This document shows positions 1-8,962 of a DNA stretch of 64,000 nucleotides, in pieces. The stretch's first letter is position 1. Each line of letters opens with the position of its first letter. The notes under the pieces were generated by a model, which had not been told where the DNA came from, did not search any database, and saw only the letters and a program-made list of their open reading frames with translations. Origin of the DNA: Gordonia sihwensis NBRC 108236. Lineage in GTDB: Bacteria; Actinomycetota; Actinomycetes; Mycobacteriales; Mycobacteriaceae. Position numbers and translations under genes: made by a program. The stretch covers positions 35,274 to 99,273 of the forward strand of contig NZ_BANU01000007.1 of NCBI RefSeq assembly GCF_000333035.1, in the 5' to 3' direction.

Positions 1-1
1 G

Positions 2-370
2 GACTACACCGAGGAGTTCGACCCCTCGAAGTACGGTATGGCCGACAGCTACGACGACCAGGGGAACTACATCTTCCCCGAGGGCTTCGACGCCGAGACC
101 AACGAGTGGCTCGAGGGCTACGACAAGCAGCGTGAGGAGTGGGAGGCCCGCTACGCGGAGGCCGAGCGCCGTCACAAGCTGCACACCGCTCAGATCGAGA
201 AGTTCGCCGCGGCTGCCGCCGAGGCGGAGAACGCTCCGAGCGACTACTCGTCGTCGAGCTCGGCTTCGCAGTCGACCTCGTCGAGCAGCGGCCCGGCCCA
301 GACCGGCGGATCGCTCGCCAGCGACGAGCAGCTCGCCGCACTGCGCGAGAAGCTGTCGGGCAACGCCTGA
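2..370 (+). CDS. rpsA: 30S ribosomal protein S1, C-terminal part (5' end outside window)
   Basis: The gene enters from the left edge; the open frame starts at base 2 and stops with TGA at 368-370, leaving 122 codons. The peptide DPSKYGMADSYDDQGNYIFP followed by FDAETNEWLEGYD matches the tail after the last S1 RNA-binding domain of mycobacterial RpsA. The middle stretch, EEWEARYAEAERRHKLHTAQ, is charged and helical. It is followed by a Ser-rich low-complexity linker and the conserved end SDEQLAALREKLSGNA. S1 binds mRNA on the 30S subunit; this tail is the region discussed for pyrazinoic acid and trans-translation in M. tuberculosis. A strong terminator follows 32 bases downstream. Confidence 0.95.
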   Translation, partial: DYTEEFDPSKYGMADSYDDQGNYIFPEGFDAETNEWLEGYDKQREEWEARYAEAERRHKLHTAQIEKFAAAAAEAENAPSDYSSSSSASQSTSSSSGPAQTGGSLASDEQLAALREKLSGNA

Positions 371-402
371 TTCACGCGCGGTCGGTCGGAGTGACTGACT
401 GA

Positions 403-436
403 ACAACACCCCGGAACCTCGGTTCCGGGGTGTTGT
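403..436 (+). terminator. Intrinsic terminator after rpsA
   Basis: Perfect 16-bp inverted repeat (acaacaccccggaacc / ggttccggggtgttgt) with only TC between the arms, 32 bases after the rpsA stop. It ends transcription of rpsA before the accessory region. There is no long T-run, which is usual for actinobacterial terminators. Confidence 0.85.
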
Positions 437-494
437 CGTCTGTCCGGACGAGTCGGGGCGAGCTCGGGCTCGGCCGCTCGCGTACCGTGTGGCC

Positions 495-1169
495 ATGCGA
501 GAAGAGCCGACTTCGGACACGATGTCTTTCACCTGGCGCCGGCTCGCCCTGATCGGCGCCCTGGCCGCGACGACGGCGTTGACGATCGTCGTCGGTGTGA
601 CCGATCCCCATGCGCCGCTGGTGTATCCGACCCGTTTCCTGATCTGGAACCTATTCCTCGCCTGGCTTCCGCTGCTGATCGCGTGCGCCTTCGTCATCGT
701 GCGAAACAAGCTTGCGCTGATTCCGCTCGGACTCGCGTGGCTGGCCTTCCTGCCCAACGTGCCCTACCTGATCACCGACCTCGTGCATCTGGGCGAAGGC
801 TACGAACTCTGGCGGCACATTCTCCAGTACGGATTCGCGGCATGGACCGGCGTGATGCTCGGCGTGGTCTCGATGCGGCTGGTGCACCGACGCATCGAAG
901 CGGACTGGGGACGGGCCGCGGGCTGGGCCGCCGTCGCCGCATCGGTGATCCTCTGCGCCGTAGGAGTGGTCATCGGCCGATTCCAGCGCTGGAACTCCTG
1001 GGATCTCGTGGCCCGGCCGGACGCCGTCGTCGCCCAGACGATGGGATGGGTGAGATCACCCTTCGCGCACGTGCAGTCGTCCGGCGTCGCCGTCGCGGTC
1101 GCTGTCTTCCTGGCCGCCGCATACCTGACGATGTGGGCCTACGAGTCGATCGGCGCCGCCGGCCACTGA
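495..1169 (+). CDS. DUF1361 family integral membrane protein
   Basis: A 224-residue protein with about six hydrophobic segments. The features I associate with DUF1361 are visible: NLFLAWLPLL, WLAFLPNVPYLITDLVHL and GRFQRWNSWDLVARP. The biochemical function of the family is unknown. The start is uncertain: ATG 495 gives the longest credible protein, GTG 489 is two codons upstream and ATG 522 would give 215 residues; none has a clear ribosome binding site. The gene stands alone between the rpsA terminator and the convergent lysR gene, with a hairpin at its end. Confidence 0.75.
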   Translation: MREEPTSDTMSFTWRRLALIGALAATTALTIVVGVTDPHAPLVYPTRFLIWNLFLAWLPLLIACAFVIVRNKLALIPLGLAWLAFLPNVPYLITDLVHLGEGYELWRHILQYGFAAWTGVMLGVVSMRLVHRRIEADWGRAAGWAAVAASVILCAVGVVIGRFQRWNSWDLVARPDAVVAQTMGWVRSPFAHVQSSGVAVAVAVFLAAAYLTMWAYESIGAAGH

Positions 1170-1180
1170 CGGCGGCGCCG
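1151..1180. terminator. Hairpin at the convergent ends of the DUF1361 and lysR genes
   Basis: A 10-bp perfect inverted repeat (cggcgccgcc / ggcggcgccg) with a 10-base loop that contains the stop of the DUF1361 gene. It lies 25 bases before the lysR stop and could terminate transcripts from either side. Confidence 0.5.
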
Positions 1181-1204
1181 CCGACCTGTCCGTCTCCTGC
1201 AGTC

Positions 1205-2152
1205 TCAACCGAGCCGTACTTCGGCGACCGTCCGCAGGTGCGCGACGAGAGCCTGGCCCGACGGGCTGAGCGGACGGTCGGCGGCGACGGTGAGTCCGAC
1301 GCTGTGCCCGATGGATCCGAGGTCCACGTCGAGCGGGGTGAGGCGGGCGTCGCCGCGTCCGATGAGGCTGGGCAGCACAGCGAGCGTCTCCGTATGGTGC
1401 AGCAGCTCCCGTACCGTGAGGAAGCTCGTCGCTTCCACACGGTTCTCCGGCAACGCGGTTCCGCTGCGGGCGAACACCGCTTCGAGTTCCCCGCGCAGGG
1501 CGGTCTCGACGCCGGGGAGTACCCACGGGTAACCGCGGGTGTCGGCGAGAGAGAAGGGTCCGGCCCCCGCGAGGGGGTGGGTGGAGCCGGCGAAGACCTC
1601 CACCGACTCCTCGTACAACGGGAGACGCGTGATGGTCGATGTGCTCGGCGATGTCAGACGACCGACGATCATGTCGATGCGACCCGCCTCGAGCTCGGCG
1701 AGCAGCGCTTCCGGCGAGCCCTCTCGTACCACGACGGTGAGTCGCGGATGCTTCGCTTTCAACTGCACAATCGCCTGCGGCAGAAGCACATTCGATCCCG
1801 CGAGATGCGTCCCGACGATCACGGTTCCGCGATCGGCGTCCGCCAGCTCCACCACATGGCGACCCGCCTGGTTCAGTTGTGCGAGGATCGCCCGCGCGTG
1901 CTCGGTGAACGCCGCCCCGAAGATCGTGGGCGTGATTCCCCGCGGGCCGCGCTCATACAGCTCCACTCCCACGATCGCCTCGATGTCGCGCAGGCTTCGC
2001 GTGGCGACCGGCTGAGTGACGTGGAGTTCCGCGGCTGCGCCGATCACGCTGCCCTGCCGCGACAGCGCGTCGATCAAGACCAGGTGCCGGATCTTCAGCC
2101 GGCCGTCGAGCAGTTTCGGCAGATCGATCGACGGCCGGTCCGCCGCACTCAT
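1205..2152 (-). CDS. LysR-family transcriptional regulator
   Basis: A 315-residue LysR-type regulator. The N-terminal winged helix-turn-helix is clear at about residues 20-80 (GSVIGAAAELHVTQPVATRS, then ELYERGPRGITPT). A periplasmic-binding-like effector domain follows, resembling the GbpR/PcaQ branch that senses aromatic or sugar-acid ligands. Its ATG overlaps the stop of the pyruvate carboxylase gene as ATGA, so it is probably translationally coupled and belongs to the formamidase-pyc-lysR operon. I infer that it controls this operon, the divergent 3-hydroxyanthranilate operon, or both; the sequence does not show the ligand. A longer frame upstream is only antisense overlap inside pyc. Confidence 0.88.
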   Translation of the reverse strand: MSAADRPSIDLPKLLDGRLKIRHLVLIDALSRQGSVIGAAAELHVTQPVATRSLRDIEAIVGVELYERGPRGITPTIFGAAFTEHARAILAQLNQAGRHVVELADADRGTVIVGTHLAGSNVLLPQAIVQLKAKHPRLTVVVREGSPEALLAELEAGRIDMIVGRLTSPSTSTITRLPLYEESVEVFAGSTHPLAGAGPFSLADTRGYPWVLPGVETALRGELEAVFARSGTALPENRVEATSFLTVRELLHHTETLAVLPSLIGRGDARLTPLDVDLGSIGHSVGLTVAADRPLSPSGQALVAHLRTVAEVRLG

Positions 2153-5100
2153 ACCCCGGAGGTGATCGTGATCAGCAGGTCGCCGTTCTCCACCTGCGCC
2201 ACCCCCGGCACCGCGATCCTGCCGACCACGCCGCCCACCGGCGTGGTGATCGCCGCCTCCATCTTCATCGCCTCGATATGGGCGATCGTGTCGCCCGCGG
2301 CCACCTCGTCGCCTTCGGACACCTCCAGGGTGACCACGCCGGCGAACGGGGCGGGCACCTGACCGGGAACCGACGGATCGGCCTTCTCGGCCCGCGGCCG
2401 TGCGTCTTCGATCGAGCGGTCGCGCACCTGGACCGGCCGCAGCTGGCCGTTGATCCAGCACATCACCGTGCGCATCCCGCGTTCGTCGGCTTCGGAGATC
2501 GACTCGAGGCCGAGAAGGAGCGTGACACCGGGTCCGAGTTCCACGACGTGTTCGGTGCCGGGAACCAGACCGTAGAAGAACTCGCGGGTGCCGATCACCG
2601 AGGTGTCGCCGAAGGTCTCGCGGTGCTCGATGAATTCCCTGGACGGACCGGGGAACAGCAGCCGTGACAGTGTGGTCCGGCGCGTCTGCGAGTCGGCTGC
2701 GAGCCCGGCGCGGTCGTCGTCGGTCAGTTCGGCGAGCGGCGGTGCCACGGCCGGCGTGTTGCCGAGCGCCCGGGTGCGGAGCGGTTCGGGCCAACCCGCG
2801 GCCGGAGTGCCCAGCTCGCCGCGGAAGAACCCGGTGACCGACTCGGGGAGGTCGACCACCGTCGGATCGGCGGCGAACTGTTCGGCACTGACGCCCGAAC
2901 CGACGAGAGCGAGGGCGAGGTCGCCGACGACCTTCGACGACGGCGTCACCTTGATGAGGCGGCCGAAGGCCCGGTCGACACCGGCGTAGGCGCGTTCGAT
3001 CTCCTCGAACCGGTCCGCGAGCCCCAGAGCGGTGGCCTGCGCACGCAGATTCGACAGCTGACCGCCCGGGATCTCATGGGTGTACACACGGCCGGTCGGA
3101 GCGGGGATGCCGGCCTCGAACGGGTGGTAGAGCCCGCGCATCGACTCCCAGTAGGGCTCGAGCTCGCAGACCGCGTCGAGGTCGATGCCGGTGTCGCGGT
3201 CGGTGTGGGCGGTCGCCGCGACCACCGCCGACATCGACGGTTGGCTGGTACCGCCCGACATCGGGGCCGCGGCCACATCGACCGCGTCCGCGCCGGCGTT
3301 CCACGCCGCGAGGTACGTCGCCAGCTGGCCGCCCGCGGTGTCGTGCGTGTGGACGTGAACGGGAAGGTCGAAACGCGACCGGAGGGCCGTCACGAGCGTG
3401 GTGGCGGCCGGGGCGCGCAGCAGCCCGGCCATGTCCTTGACGGCGATGATGTGCGCGCCGGCGTCGACGACGCGCTCGGCCAGCCGGAGATAGTAGTCGA
3501 GAGTGTAGAGATCCTCCGCCGGGTCCGTCAGGTCACCGGTGTAACAGAGGGCCACCTCCGCGACCGCAGTGCCGGTCGCGCGCACGGCGTCGATCGCCGG
3601 ACGCATCTGGTCGACGTCGTTCAGCGCGTCGAAGATGCGGAAGATGTCGACGCCGGTGGCGGCGGCCTCGGCCACGAAGGCATCGGTCACCTCGGTGGGA
3701 TAAGGGGTGTAGCCGACGGTGTTGCGTCCCCGCAACAGCATCTGCAGGCAGATGTTCGGCACCGCCTCGCGCAGTCGTGCCAGGCGGTCCCACGGATCCT
3801 CGTGCAGGAAACGCAGGGCGACGTCGTAGGTCGCACCGCCCCAGGCCTCGATCGACAGCAGTTCCGGGATACTCGAGGAGACGTGGCCGGCGACCGCGGT
3901 CAGGTCCTTGGTGCGGACGCGTGTGGCGAGCAGCGACTGGTGCGCGTCGCGGAAGGTGGTGTCGGTGATCGCCAGCGCCTTCTGCGCACGGAGATCGGCG
4001 GCGAAGCGTTCGGGGCCGAGGGTGGCGAGCCGCTGGCGGGAGCCCTCCGGCACGGATCGCTCGGATGCCGGCCGCGGCAGCTTGGAGGCCGGGTCCACGC
4101 CCGCCGGAGCCTTGCCGTTGGGGGAGTTGACCGTGATGTCGGCCAGGTAGTTCAGCATGCGTGTGCCGCGGTCGGCCGGAGCGTTGCCGTGCAGCAGCTC
4201 CGGATGCGCGGCGATGAAGCCGGTGTCGACGGCGCCGGACTGGAACGTCGGATCGTCGAGCACTGCGCGGAGGAACGGGATGTTCGTCGTCACCCCTCGG
4301 ATCCGGAACTCCATCAGCGCGCGGCGGGCGCGGGCGAGCGCGATGTCGCGAGTGGACCCGCGGCAGGTGAGCTTGACCAGCATGGAGTCGAAGTAGGCGC
4401 CGACCTCCGCGCCGACCGTGGTCCCGCCGTCCAGGCGGACGCCGGCGCCGCCGGGCGACCGGTACGCCGTGATGCGTCCGGTGTCGGGCCGGAATTCGTT
4501 CGCGGGGTCCTCGGTGGTGATCCGGTACTGCATGGCGGCACCGTGCAGCGCGATCGTGTCCTGCGACAGTCCGAGACCGGCGAGGGTGGCTCCGGCGGCG
4601 AGCTGCAACTGGGTCTGGACGAGATCGACGTCGGTCACCTCTTCGGTGACGGTGTGCTCCACCTGGATGCGGGGATTCATCTCGATGAACACGTAGTCGC
4701 CGCTGGTGTCCAGGAGGAACTCGACCGTCCCGGCACAGGTGTAGCCGATGTGGCGTGCGTAGCGCACGGCGTCGGCGCACATGCGCTCGCGCAGGTCCGC
4801 GGGCAGGTCCGGAGCGGGTGCCTGCTCGATGACCTTCTGATGGCGACGCTGGACGGAGCAGTCGCGCTCATAGAGATGGACGACATCGCCGGTGGCGTCG
4901 CCGAGGACCTGGACCTCGATGTGCCGCGGCCCGCTCACCGCCTGCTCGATGTACACCGCACCGTCGCCGAACGCCGACTCCGCTTCGCGGGAGGCCTCTT
5001 CGAGCGCCGCGCGCAGGAGCGCGGGATCGTCGACGAGGCGCATGCCGCGACCACCGCCGCCCGAGACGGCCTTGACGAAGACCGGGAAGGTCATCGACTC

Positions 5101-5544
5101 GCCGGCGTCCAGCAGCGTCTGCACATCGGTGGAGGGTTCGGTCGACGCCAGGACCGGGAGCCCGGCGGCGCGGGCTTCGGCGATCGCTCGAGACTTGTTG
5201 CCCGTCAGCTGAAGGACTTCGGCAGTCGGACCCACGAAGGTGATCCCGGCCGCGGCGCACGCCCGTGCGAGTTCGGGGTTCTCGGAGAGGAATCCGTATC
5301 CGGGGTAGACGGCGTCGGCACCGGATTCCTTCGCGACACGGATGATCTCGTCCACATCGAGGTAGGCCCGAACGGGATGCCCGGGCTCGCCGATCCGGTA
5401 CGCCTCGTCTGCCTTGAACCGGTGGGGAGAGTTCCGGTCCTCGTGCGGGTACACCGCGACGGTGGTGATGCCCAGCTCGACGGCCGCGCGGAGGGCGCGG
5501 ATCGCGATCTCGCCTCGGTTGGCGACAAGGATCTTGCGGAACAT
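2149..5544 (-). CDS. pyc: Pyruvate carboxylase
   Basis: A 1131-residue multidomain enzyme that carboxylates pyruvate to oxaloacetate with ATP and biotin. In order it has a biotin carboxylase domain (starts MFRKILVANRGEIAIRALRA; ATP-grasp around GGGGRGM; EMNPRIQVEHTVTE), a carboxyltransferase TIM barrel from about residue 530 (DTTFRDAHQSLLATRVRT; HVHTHDTAGG), the PC C-terminal domain, and a biotinyl domain with EAMKMEA carrying the biotin Lys near residue 1094. Length is normal for bacterial PC. ATG 5544 is preferred because AGGA lies 8 bases upstream; ATG 5559 overlaps the formamidase stop but has no ribosome binding site. Its placement in a kynurenine cluster suggests an anaplerotic role during growth on a substrate that yields pyruvate and acetyl-CoA. 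Confidence 0.95.
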   Translation of the reverse strand: MFRKILVANRGEIAIRALRAAVELGITTVAVYPHEDRNSPHRFKADEAYRIGEPGHPVRAYLDVDEIIRVAKESGADAVYPGYGFLSENPELARACAAAGITFVGPTAEVLQLTGNKSRAIAEARAAGLPVLASTEPSTDVQTLLDAGESMTFPVFVKAVSGGGGRGMRLVDDPALLRAALEEASREAESAFGDGAVYIEQAVSGPRHIEVQVLGDATGDVVHLYERDCSVQRRHQKVIEQAPAPDLPADLRERMCADAVRYARHIGYTCAGTVEFLLDTSGDYVFIEMNPRIQVEHTVTEEVTDVDLVQTQLQLAAGATLAGLGLSQDTIALHGAAMQYRITTEDPANEFRPDTGRITAYRSPGGAGVRLDGGTTVGAEVGAYFDSMLVKLTCRGSTRDIALARARRALMEFRIRGVTTNIPFLRAVLDDPTFQSGAVDTGFIAAHPELLHGNAPADRGTRMLNYLADITVNSPNGKAPAGVDPASKLPRPASERSVPEGSRQRLATLGPERFAADLRAQKALAITDTTFRDAHQSLLATRVRTKDLTAVAGHVSSSIPELLSIEAWGGATYDVALRFLHEDPWDRLARLREAVPNICLQMLLRGRNTVGYTPYPTEVTDAFVAEAAATGVDIFRIFDALNDVDQMRPAIDAVRATGTAVAEVALCYTGDLTDPAEDLYTLDYYLRLAERVVDAGAHIIAVKDMAGLLRAPAATTLVTALRSRFDLPVHVHTHDTAGGQLATYLAAWNAGADAVDVAAAPMSGGTSQPSMSAVVAATAHTDRDTGIDLDAVCELEPYWESMRGLYHPFEAGIPAPTGRVYTHEIPGGQLSNLRAQATALGLADRFEEIERAYAGVDRAFGRLIKVTPSSKVVGDLALALVGSGVSAEQFAADPTVVDLPESVTGFFRGELGTPAAGWPEPLRTRALGNTPAVAPPLAELTDDDRAGLAADSQTRRTTLSRLLFPGPSREFIEHRETFGDTSVIGTREFFYGLVPGTEHVVELGPGVTLLLGLESISEADERGMRTVMCWINGQLRPVQVRDRSIEDARPRAEKADPSVPGQVPAPFAGVVTLEVSEGDEVAAGDTIAHIEAMKMEAAITTPVGGVVGRIAVPGVAQVENGDLLITITSGV

Positions 5545-5555
5545 GACGGGGGTCC

Positions 5556-6479
5556 TCATTTCGGGGTGTGGGTCGGTGCGGTCAGGGCGAAGAGACGATG
5601 CACGGCCGACGACAGTTCGGTGTCGCGATCGGCCAGGTCGACGAAGACGTCGAAGTGGTTCCGTCCGGGAACGGTCAGGAGCGGGCCGGCACTTCCGCGG
5701 GCCCAGTGCCGGTGGAAGTCCCGACTCTGCCGGCGGAAGCCGTCGGCCTCGTGCTCGGCCATGGCGATCACCGCCGGAGCGGGATCGTCGGGCAGCGGTG
5801 CGAGGGCCGGGCTGAGGTCGGCAGCGGACTGCTCGGTCAGGAAGAGCCACTCGTTCGCCTCGGCGTGGATCAGCGGCCGCAGATCATAGAGTCCGCTGAT
5901 CAGCAGGCCGGCGTGCACTGCGCGATCGGGCAGCCCGAGGTCAGCCTGCCAACCGCCGATCATGGTGGTCGCGGCGAGGTGAGCACCCGCCGAACTGCCG
6001 CAGACCACGATCCTGTTGCGATCGAGGCCGTGCGCGGGTCCGTCGCGATGCACCCATGCGACGGCCGCCCTGACTTGACGGACCATTTCGGGCAGGGAGG
6101 TCGCCGGAGCCAGTCCGTAGTCGACAGCGACAGTGGCGATACCGTGGTCGGCCAGCGTGCGCGCCATGAACGCGGTGTCCAGGCGTGACAGCGAGCGCCA
6201 GTATCCGCCGTGGATCACCAGGAATACCGGACGGGGAGCGTCGGCGATCCCCCACACGTCGAGCACCTCGTCGCTGTGCTCGTCGTAGGCGACGCCGCGG
6301 GCGCCGGGCAGATCCCGGACTGCGCGCTCGGACCGCGTTCGGTAATCGTCCATCACCCTGGCGAAGGTTTCCGGGGACACGGTTCCGCGGGCGCTGTATG
6401 CGGCGGCGATCTCGGGGTCGAACAACGGGGCTCCTTCGAACGGCAACGAATCGTCTTCAGGGTCTGGCACGCAACTCAT
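5556..6479 (-). CDS. Alpha/beta hydrolase, arylformamidase (N-formylkynurenine formamidase) type
   Basis: A 307-residue alpha/beta hydrolase. HGGYW at residues 90-94 is the oxyanion-hole signature of the AFMID/Bna7 class of kynurenine formamidases. The nucleophile motif is GSSAG with Ser163; Asp246 (EADGF) and His275 (GRNHFDVF) complete the triad. This class hydrolyses N-formyl-L-kynurenine to kynurenine and formate. The assignment is supported by the divergent neighbour operon, which degrades 3-hydroxyanthranilate, two steps further down. Its stop overlaps a possible pyc start (ATGA at 5559-5556), so it is the first gene of a formamidase-pyc-lysR operon. Related carboxylesterases share the fold, so substrate specificity is inferred. 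Confidence 0.8.
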   Translation of the reverse strand: MSCVPDPEDDSLPFEGAPLFDPEIAAAYSARGTVSPETFARVMDDYRTRSERAVRDLPGARGVAYDEHSDEVLDVWGIADAPRPVFLVIHGGYWRSLSRLDTAFMARTLADHGIATVAVDYGLAPATSLPEMVRQVRAAVAWVHRDGPAHGLDRNRIVVCGSSAGAHLAATTMIGGWQADLGLPDRAVHAGLLISGLYDLRPLIHAEANEWLFLTEQSAADLSPALAPLPDDPAPAVIAMAEHEADGFRRQSRDFHRHWARGSAGPLLTVPGRNHFDVFVDLADRDTELSSAVHRLFALTAPTHTPK

Positions 6480-6638
6480 ACCCGTCTAATACCGAACACG
6501 TACCCGACTATGCCATTTTTGCTATGACGACCGGCACTCCGGTCGGCGGTTGTGACCATCTCCGTTATGACTATTTCGGTATGTGAGTGATTCCGCTAGG
6601 TATTTGAACCACATGGCGATGCGGATCACAGTGGATTC
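6480..6638. promoter_or_regulatory. Divergent control region of the formamidase-pyc-lysR and 3-hydroxyanthranilate operons
   Basis: This 159-base gap separates two divergent operons and is visibly richer in A+T than its flanks. ATACCGAA (6489-6496) and TTCGGTAT (6575-6582) form an inverted repeat near its two edges. A direct repeat reads GCTATGAC (6521-6528) and GTTATGAC (6564-6571). TTGAAC (6604-6609) with CACAGT (6627-6632) at 17-base spacing could be a weak promoter giving a near-leaderless transcript for the dehydrogenase gene, which has no clear ribosome binding site. I infer binding by the LysR and/or IclR protein of the cluster. Confidence 0.6.
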
Positions 6639-8114
6639 ATGACCGCACCCCACCCCGAATGGATTCGCAACTACGTCGACGGCGCATTCCTCGACCCCGA
6701 TCCGGCGTCGGCGTTCGACGCGGTCGACCCCGCCACCGGCACCGCGTACGCCAGGGTTCACGAGGCCGGAGCCGAGATCGTCGACCGTGCCGTCGGTTCG
6801 GCGCGACGTGCGCTGGCCGCCGGCTGGGCCGACCGGCCGGTCGCAGATCGGGCCCGGATCCTCCGTCGTGCCGCCGACCTGATCGAACAGCGCTTCGACG
6901 ACTTCGTCGCCGCAGAGCTCGCCGACACCGGCAAGCCGGTGACACAGGCGCGTGCCCTCGACGTCGCCCGCGCTCCGATGAACTTCCGCGCGTACGCCGA
7001 CCTGGTGTCGAGCGCCGGCGAGCAGTCGTACCTGACCGACACCGCCGACGGTCGCCGAGCCCTGAACTACACGGTCCGCAAACCGCTCGGCGTGATCGCG
7101 ATCATCGTCCCCTGGAACCTCCCGCTCCTGCTCCTCACCTGGAAAGTCGCACCGGCGCTCGCCTGCGGGAACGCGGTGGTGGTGAAGCCGAGCGAGGACA
7201 CTCCCGCCACCGCCTCGCTGCTGGCCGAAGTGCTCGCGGAAGCCGGTCTGCCGCGCGGTGTGTACAACGTGGTCCACGGTTTCGGCGCCGATTCGGCCGG
7301 GGCGTTCCTGACCGAGCATCCCGGAATCGACGGTGTCACCTTCACCGGATCGTCGGCCACCGGCAGTCACGTCATGCGGACGGTGGCGCCGCGGGTGCGG
7401 CCGGTCTCGCTGGAGCTCGGCGGCAAGAACGCGGCGATCGTCTTCGATGACGCGGACGTCGACGAGGCGGTCAAGGGACTGAGCCGGTCGATCTTCACCA
7501 ACACCGGCCAGGTGTGTCTGTGCACCGAGCGCGTATACGTTCAGCGGCGGATCTTCGACGAGGTGGTCGCCGGCCTGGCGACCGAGGCCGCCTCGCTGCG
7601 GCTGGGAGATCCGTTCGACGAGGCGACGACGACCGGCCCGCTCATCTCAGAGAAGCACCGGAGGAAGGTCCTGAGCTACTTCGACCTCGCCCGCGCGGAA
7701 GGCGCCGATGTGGTGTGCGGGGGCCGGGTCCCGGACGTGGGAGAGCACCTCGACGGGGGTTCGTGGATCGCGCCGACGCTGTGGACGGGCGTCGACAACA
7801 GCAGTCGCGTGATGCGCGAGGAGATCTTCGGCCCGGTGGCCGGTCTGGTCCCGTTCGACACCGAGGAGGAGGCGATCGCACTCGCCAACGACACCGAGTA
7901 CGGGCTCGCGTCGGTTGTCTGGACCGACGATCTGCGTCGCGGTCACCGCGTCGCCGCGCGGATGAACGTCGGGCTCTCGTGGGTCAACACCTGGTACCTG
8001 CGTGATCTGCGAGCCCCGTTCGGCGGCGTCGGGCTCTCCGGCATCGGCCGCGAGGGCGGAGAATCCTCGCTGCACTTCTACACCGAACCGACCAACGTCT
8101 GCCTGCAACTGTGA
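6639..8114 (+). CDS. 2-aminomuconate 6-semialdehyde dehydrogenase
   Basis: A 491-residue NAD-dependent aldehyde dehydrogenase. The fold is intact: IIVPWNLPLLLL substrate/cofactor site, FTGSSATGS, catalytic base Glu259 in LELGGKNA and nucleophile Cys293 in TGQVCLC, and the EEIFGPV motif near the C-terminus. By its position with a 3-hydroxyanthranilate dioxygenase, an ACMS decarboxylase and an aminomuconate deaminase I assign it to oxidation of 2-aminomuconate semialdehyde to 2-aminomuconate (NbaE/AmnC role). The related 2-hydroxymuconate semialdehyde dehydrogenase is the main alternative. It is the first gene of the operon; its TGA is at 8112-8114 and the next gene starts 35 bases later. Confidence 0.88.
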   Translation: MTAPHPEWIRNYVDGAFLDPDPASAFDAVDPATGTAYARVHEAGAEIVDRAVGSARRALAAGWADRPVADRARILRRAADLIEQRFDDFVAAELADTGKPVTQARALDVARAPMNFRAYADLVSSAGEQSYLTDTADGRRALNYTVRKPLGVIAIIVPWNLPLLLLTWKVAPALACGNAVVVKPSEDTPATASLLAEVLAEAGLPRGVYNVVHGFGADSAGAFLTEHPGIDGVTFTGSSATGSHVMRTVAPRVRPVSLELGGKNAAIVFDDADVDEAVKGLSRSIFTNTGQVCLCTERVYVQRRIFDEVVAGLATEAASLRLGDPFDEATTTGPLISEKHRRKVLSYFDLARAEGADVVCGGRVPDVGEHLDGGSWIAPTLWTGVDNSSRVMREEIFGPVAGLVPFDTEEEAIALANDTEYGLASVVWTDDLRRGHRVAARMNVGLSWVNTWYLRDLRAPFGGVGLSGIGREGGESSLHFYTEPTNVCLQL

Positions 8115-8149
8115 CCACCACACCTCCGTCCGAAGCGAAAGGACCGCAT

Positions 8150-8962
8150 ATGCACACCACCGACGACGAGGCGGCCGCGCTGGCCGGCCGTCTCGACCAC
8201 GCCCAGACCAGATGTCGAGAGACCCCGAGCATCGAACGTGATCCCGCGATCGGTATCGCCTTCGACGTCGACCTCGCATATCGGGTGCAGGAAGAACTGA
8301 TCGGGCTGCGAACGGCGCGCGGCGAGAGCGTGGTCGGAGTGAAACTCGGGTTCACCAGCAAGGCCAAGATGGCGCAGATGGGCGTCTCCGACGTCATCGT
8401 GGGCCGGCTCACCGACGCGATGACCGTCGCGAACGGCGGCACGGTGGACCTCGGGAAGTTCATCCACCCGAAGGCGGAGCCGGAGGTGGCGTATCTGCTC
8501 TCGCGCGATGTGCGCCTCGACGACCCGAACGAGGACATCCTCGACGCGGTCTCGGCGATCGCTCCGGCGGTGGAGGTCATCGACTCGCGTTATCTGGACT
8601 TCGCCTTCACCTACGCCGACGTGGTGGCCGACAACACCTCGGCGGCCGGATATGCGATCGGGGAGTGGTCGCCGCTGTGCGACGCGGCGGACCTCGACGT
8701 GACCCTGCGCGTCGGCGCCGACTCGGTGCACGGTTCCACCGCCGCGATCCTCGGCGATCCGGCTCAGGCCCTGCTCGCGCTCCTCGACATGTGCCGGCGG
8801 CGGCGCATTCCGCTCGAGGCCGGCCACGTGATACTCGCCGGCGCGGCGACCGCCGCGCTGCCGCTCACCGCCTCCACGCCCGACGGCACGGACGTGCAGT
8901 GCACCGTCGAAGGACTCGGAACGGTCTCCTTCACGGCAGTCGGAGAGGCGGCCCGCCGATGA
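8150..8962 (+). CDS. 4-oxalocrotonate decarboxylase
   Basis: A 270-residue member of the fumarylacetoacetate hydrolase-like hydratase/decarboxylase family. The segment [20 protein letters not shown] and the following GRLTDAM and [12 protein letters not shown] are typical of the decarboxylase branch (XylI/NbaG) rather than the hydratase branch. It converts 2-oxohex-3-enedioate (4-oxalocrotonate) to 2-oxopent-4-enoate and CO2, normally in complex with the hydratase. Start ATG 8150 is chosen for GAAAGGA six bases upstream; GTG 8111, overlapping the dehydrogenase stop, is an alternative. The stop overlaps the next ATG as ATGA. A second, divergent paralogue at 13412 is assigned as the hydratase. 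Confidence 0.87.
   Translation: MHTTDDEAAALAGRLDHAQTRCRETPSIERDPAIGIAFDVDLAYRVQEELIGLRTARGESVVGVKLGFTSKAKMAQMGVSDVIVGRLTDAMTVANGGTVDLGKFIHPKAEPEVAYLLSRDVRLDDPNEDILDAVSAIAPAVEVIDSRYLDFAFTYADVVADNTSAAGYAIGEWSPLCDAADLDVTLRVGADSVHGSTAAILGDPAQALLALLDMCRRRRIPLEAGHVILAGAATAALPLTASTPDGTDVQCTVEGLGTVSFTAVGEAARR

Noticed and set aside
3076..5889. Open frame of 937 codons on the + strand
   Set aside because: It is antisense to pyruvate carboxylase and shows no domain; pyc is complete on the other strand.
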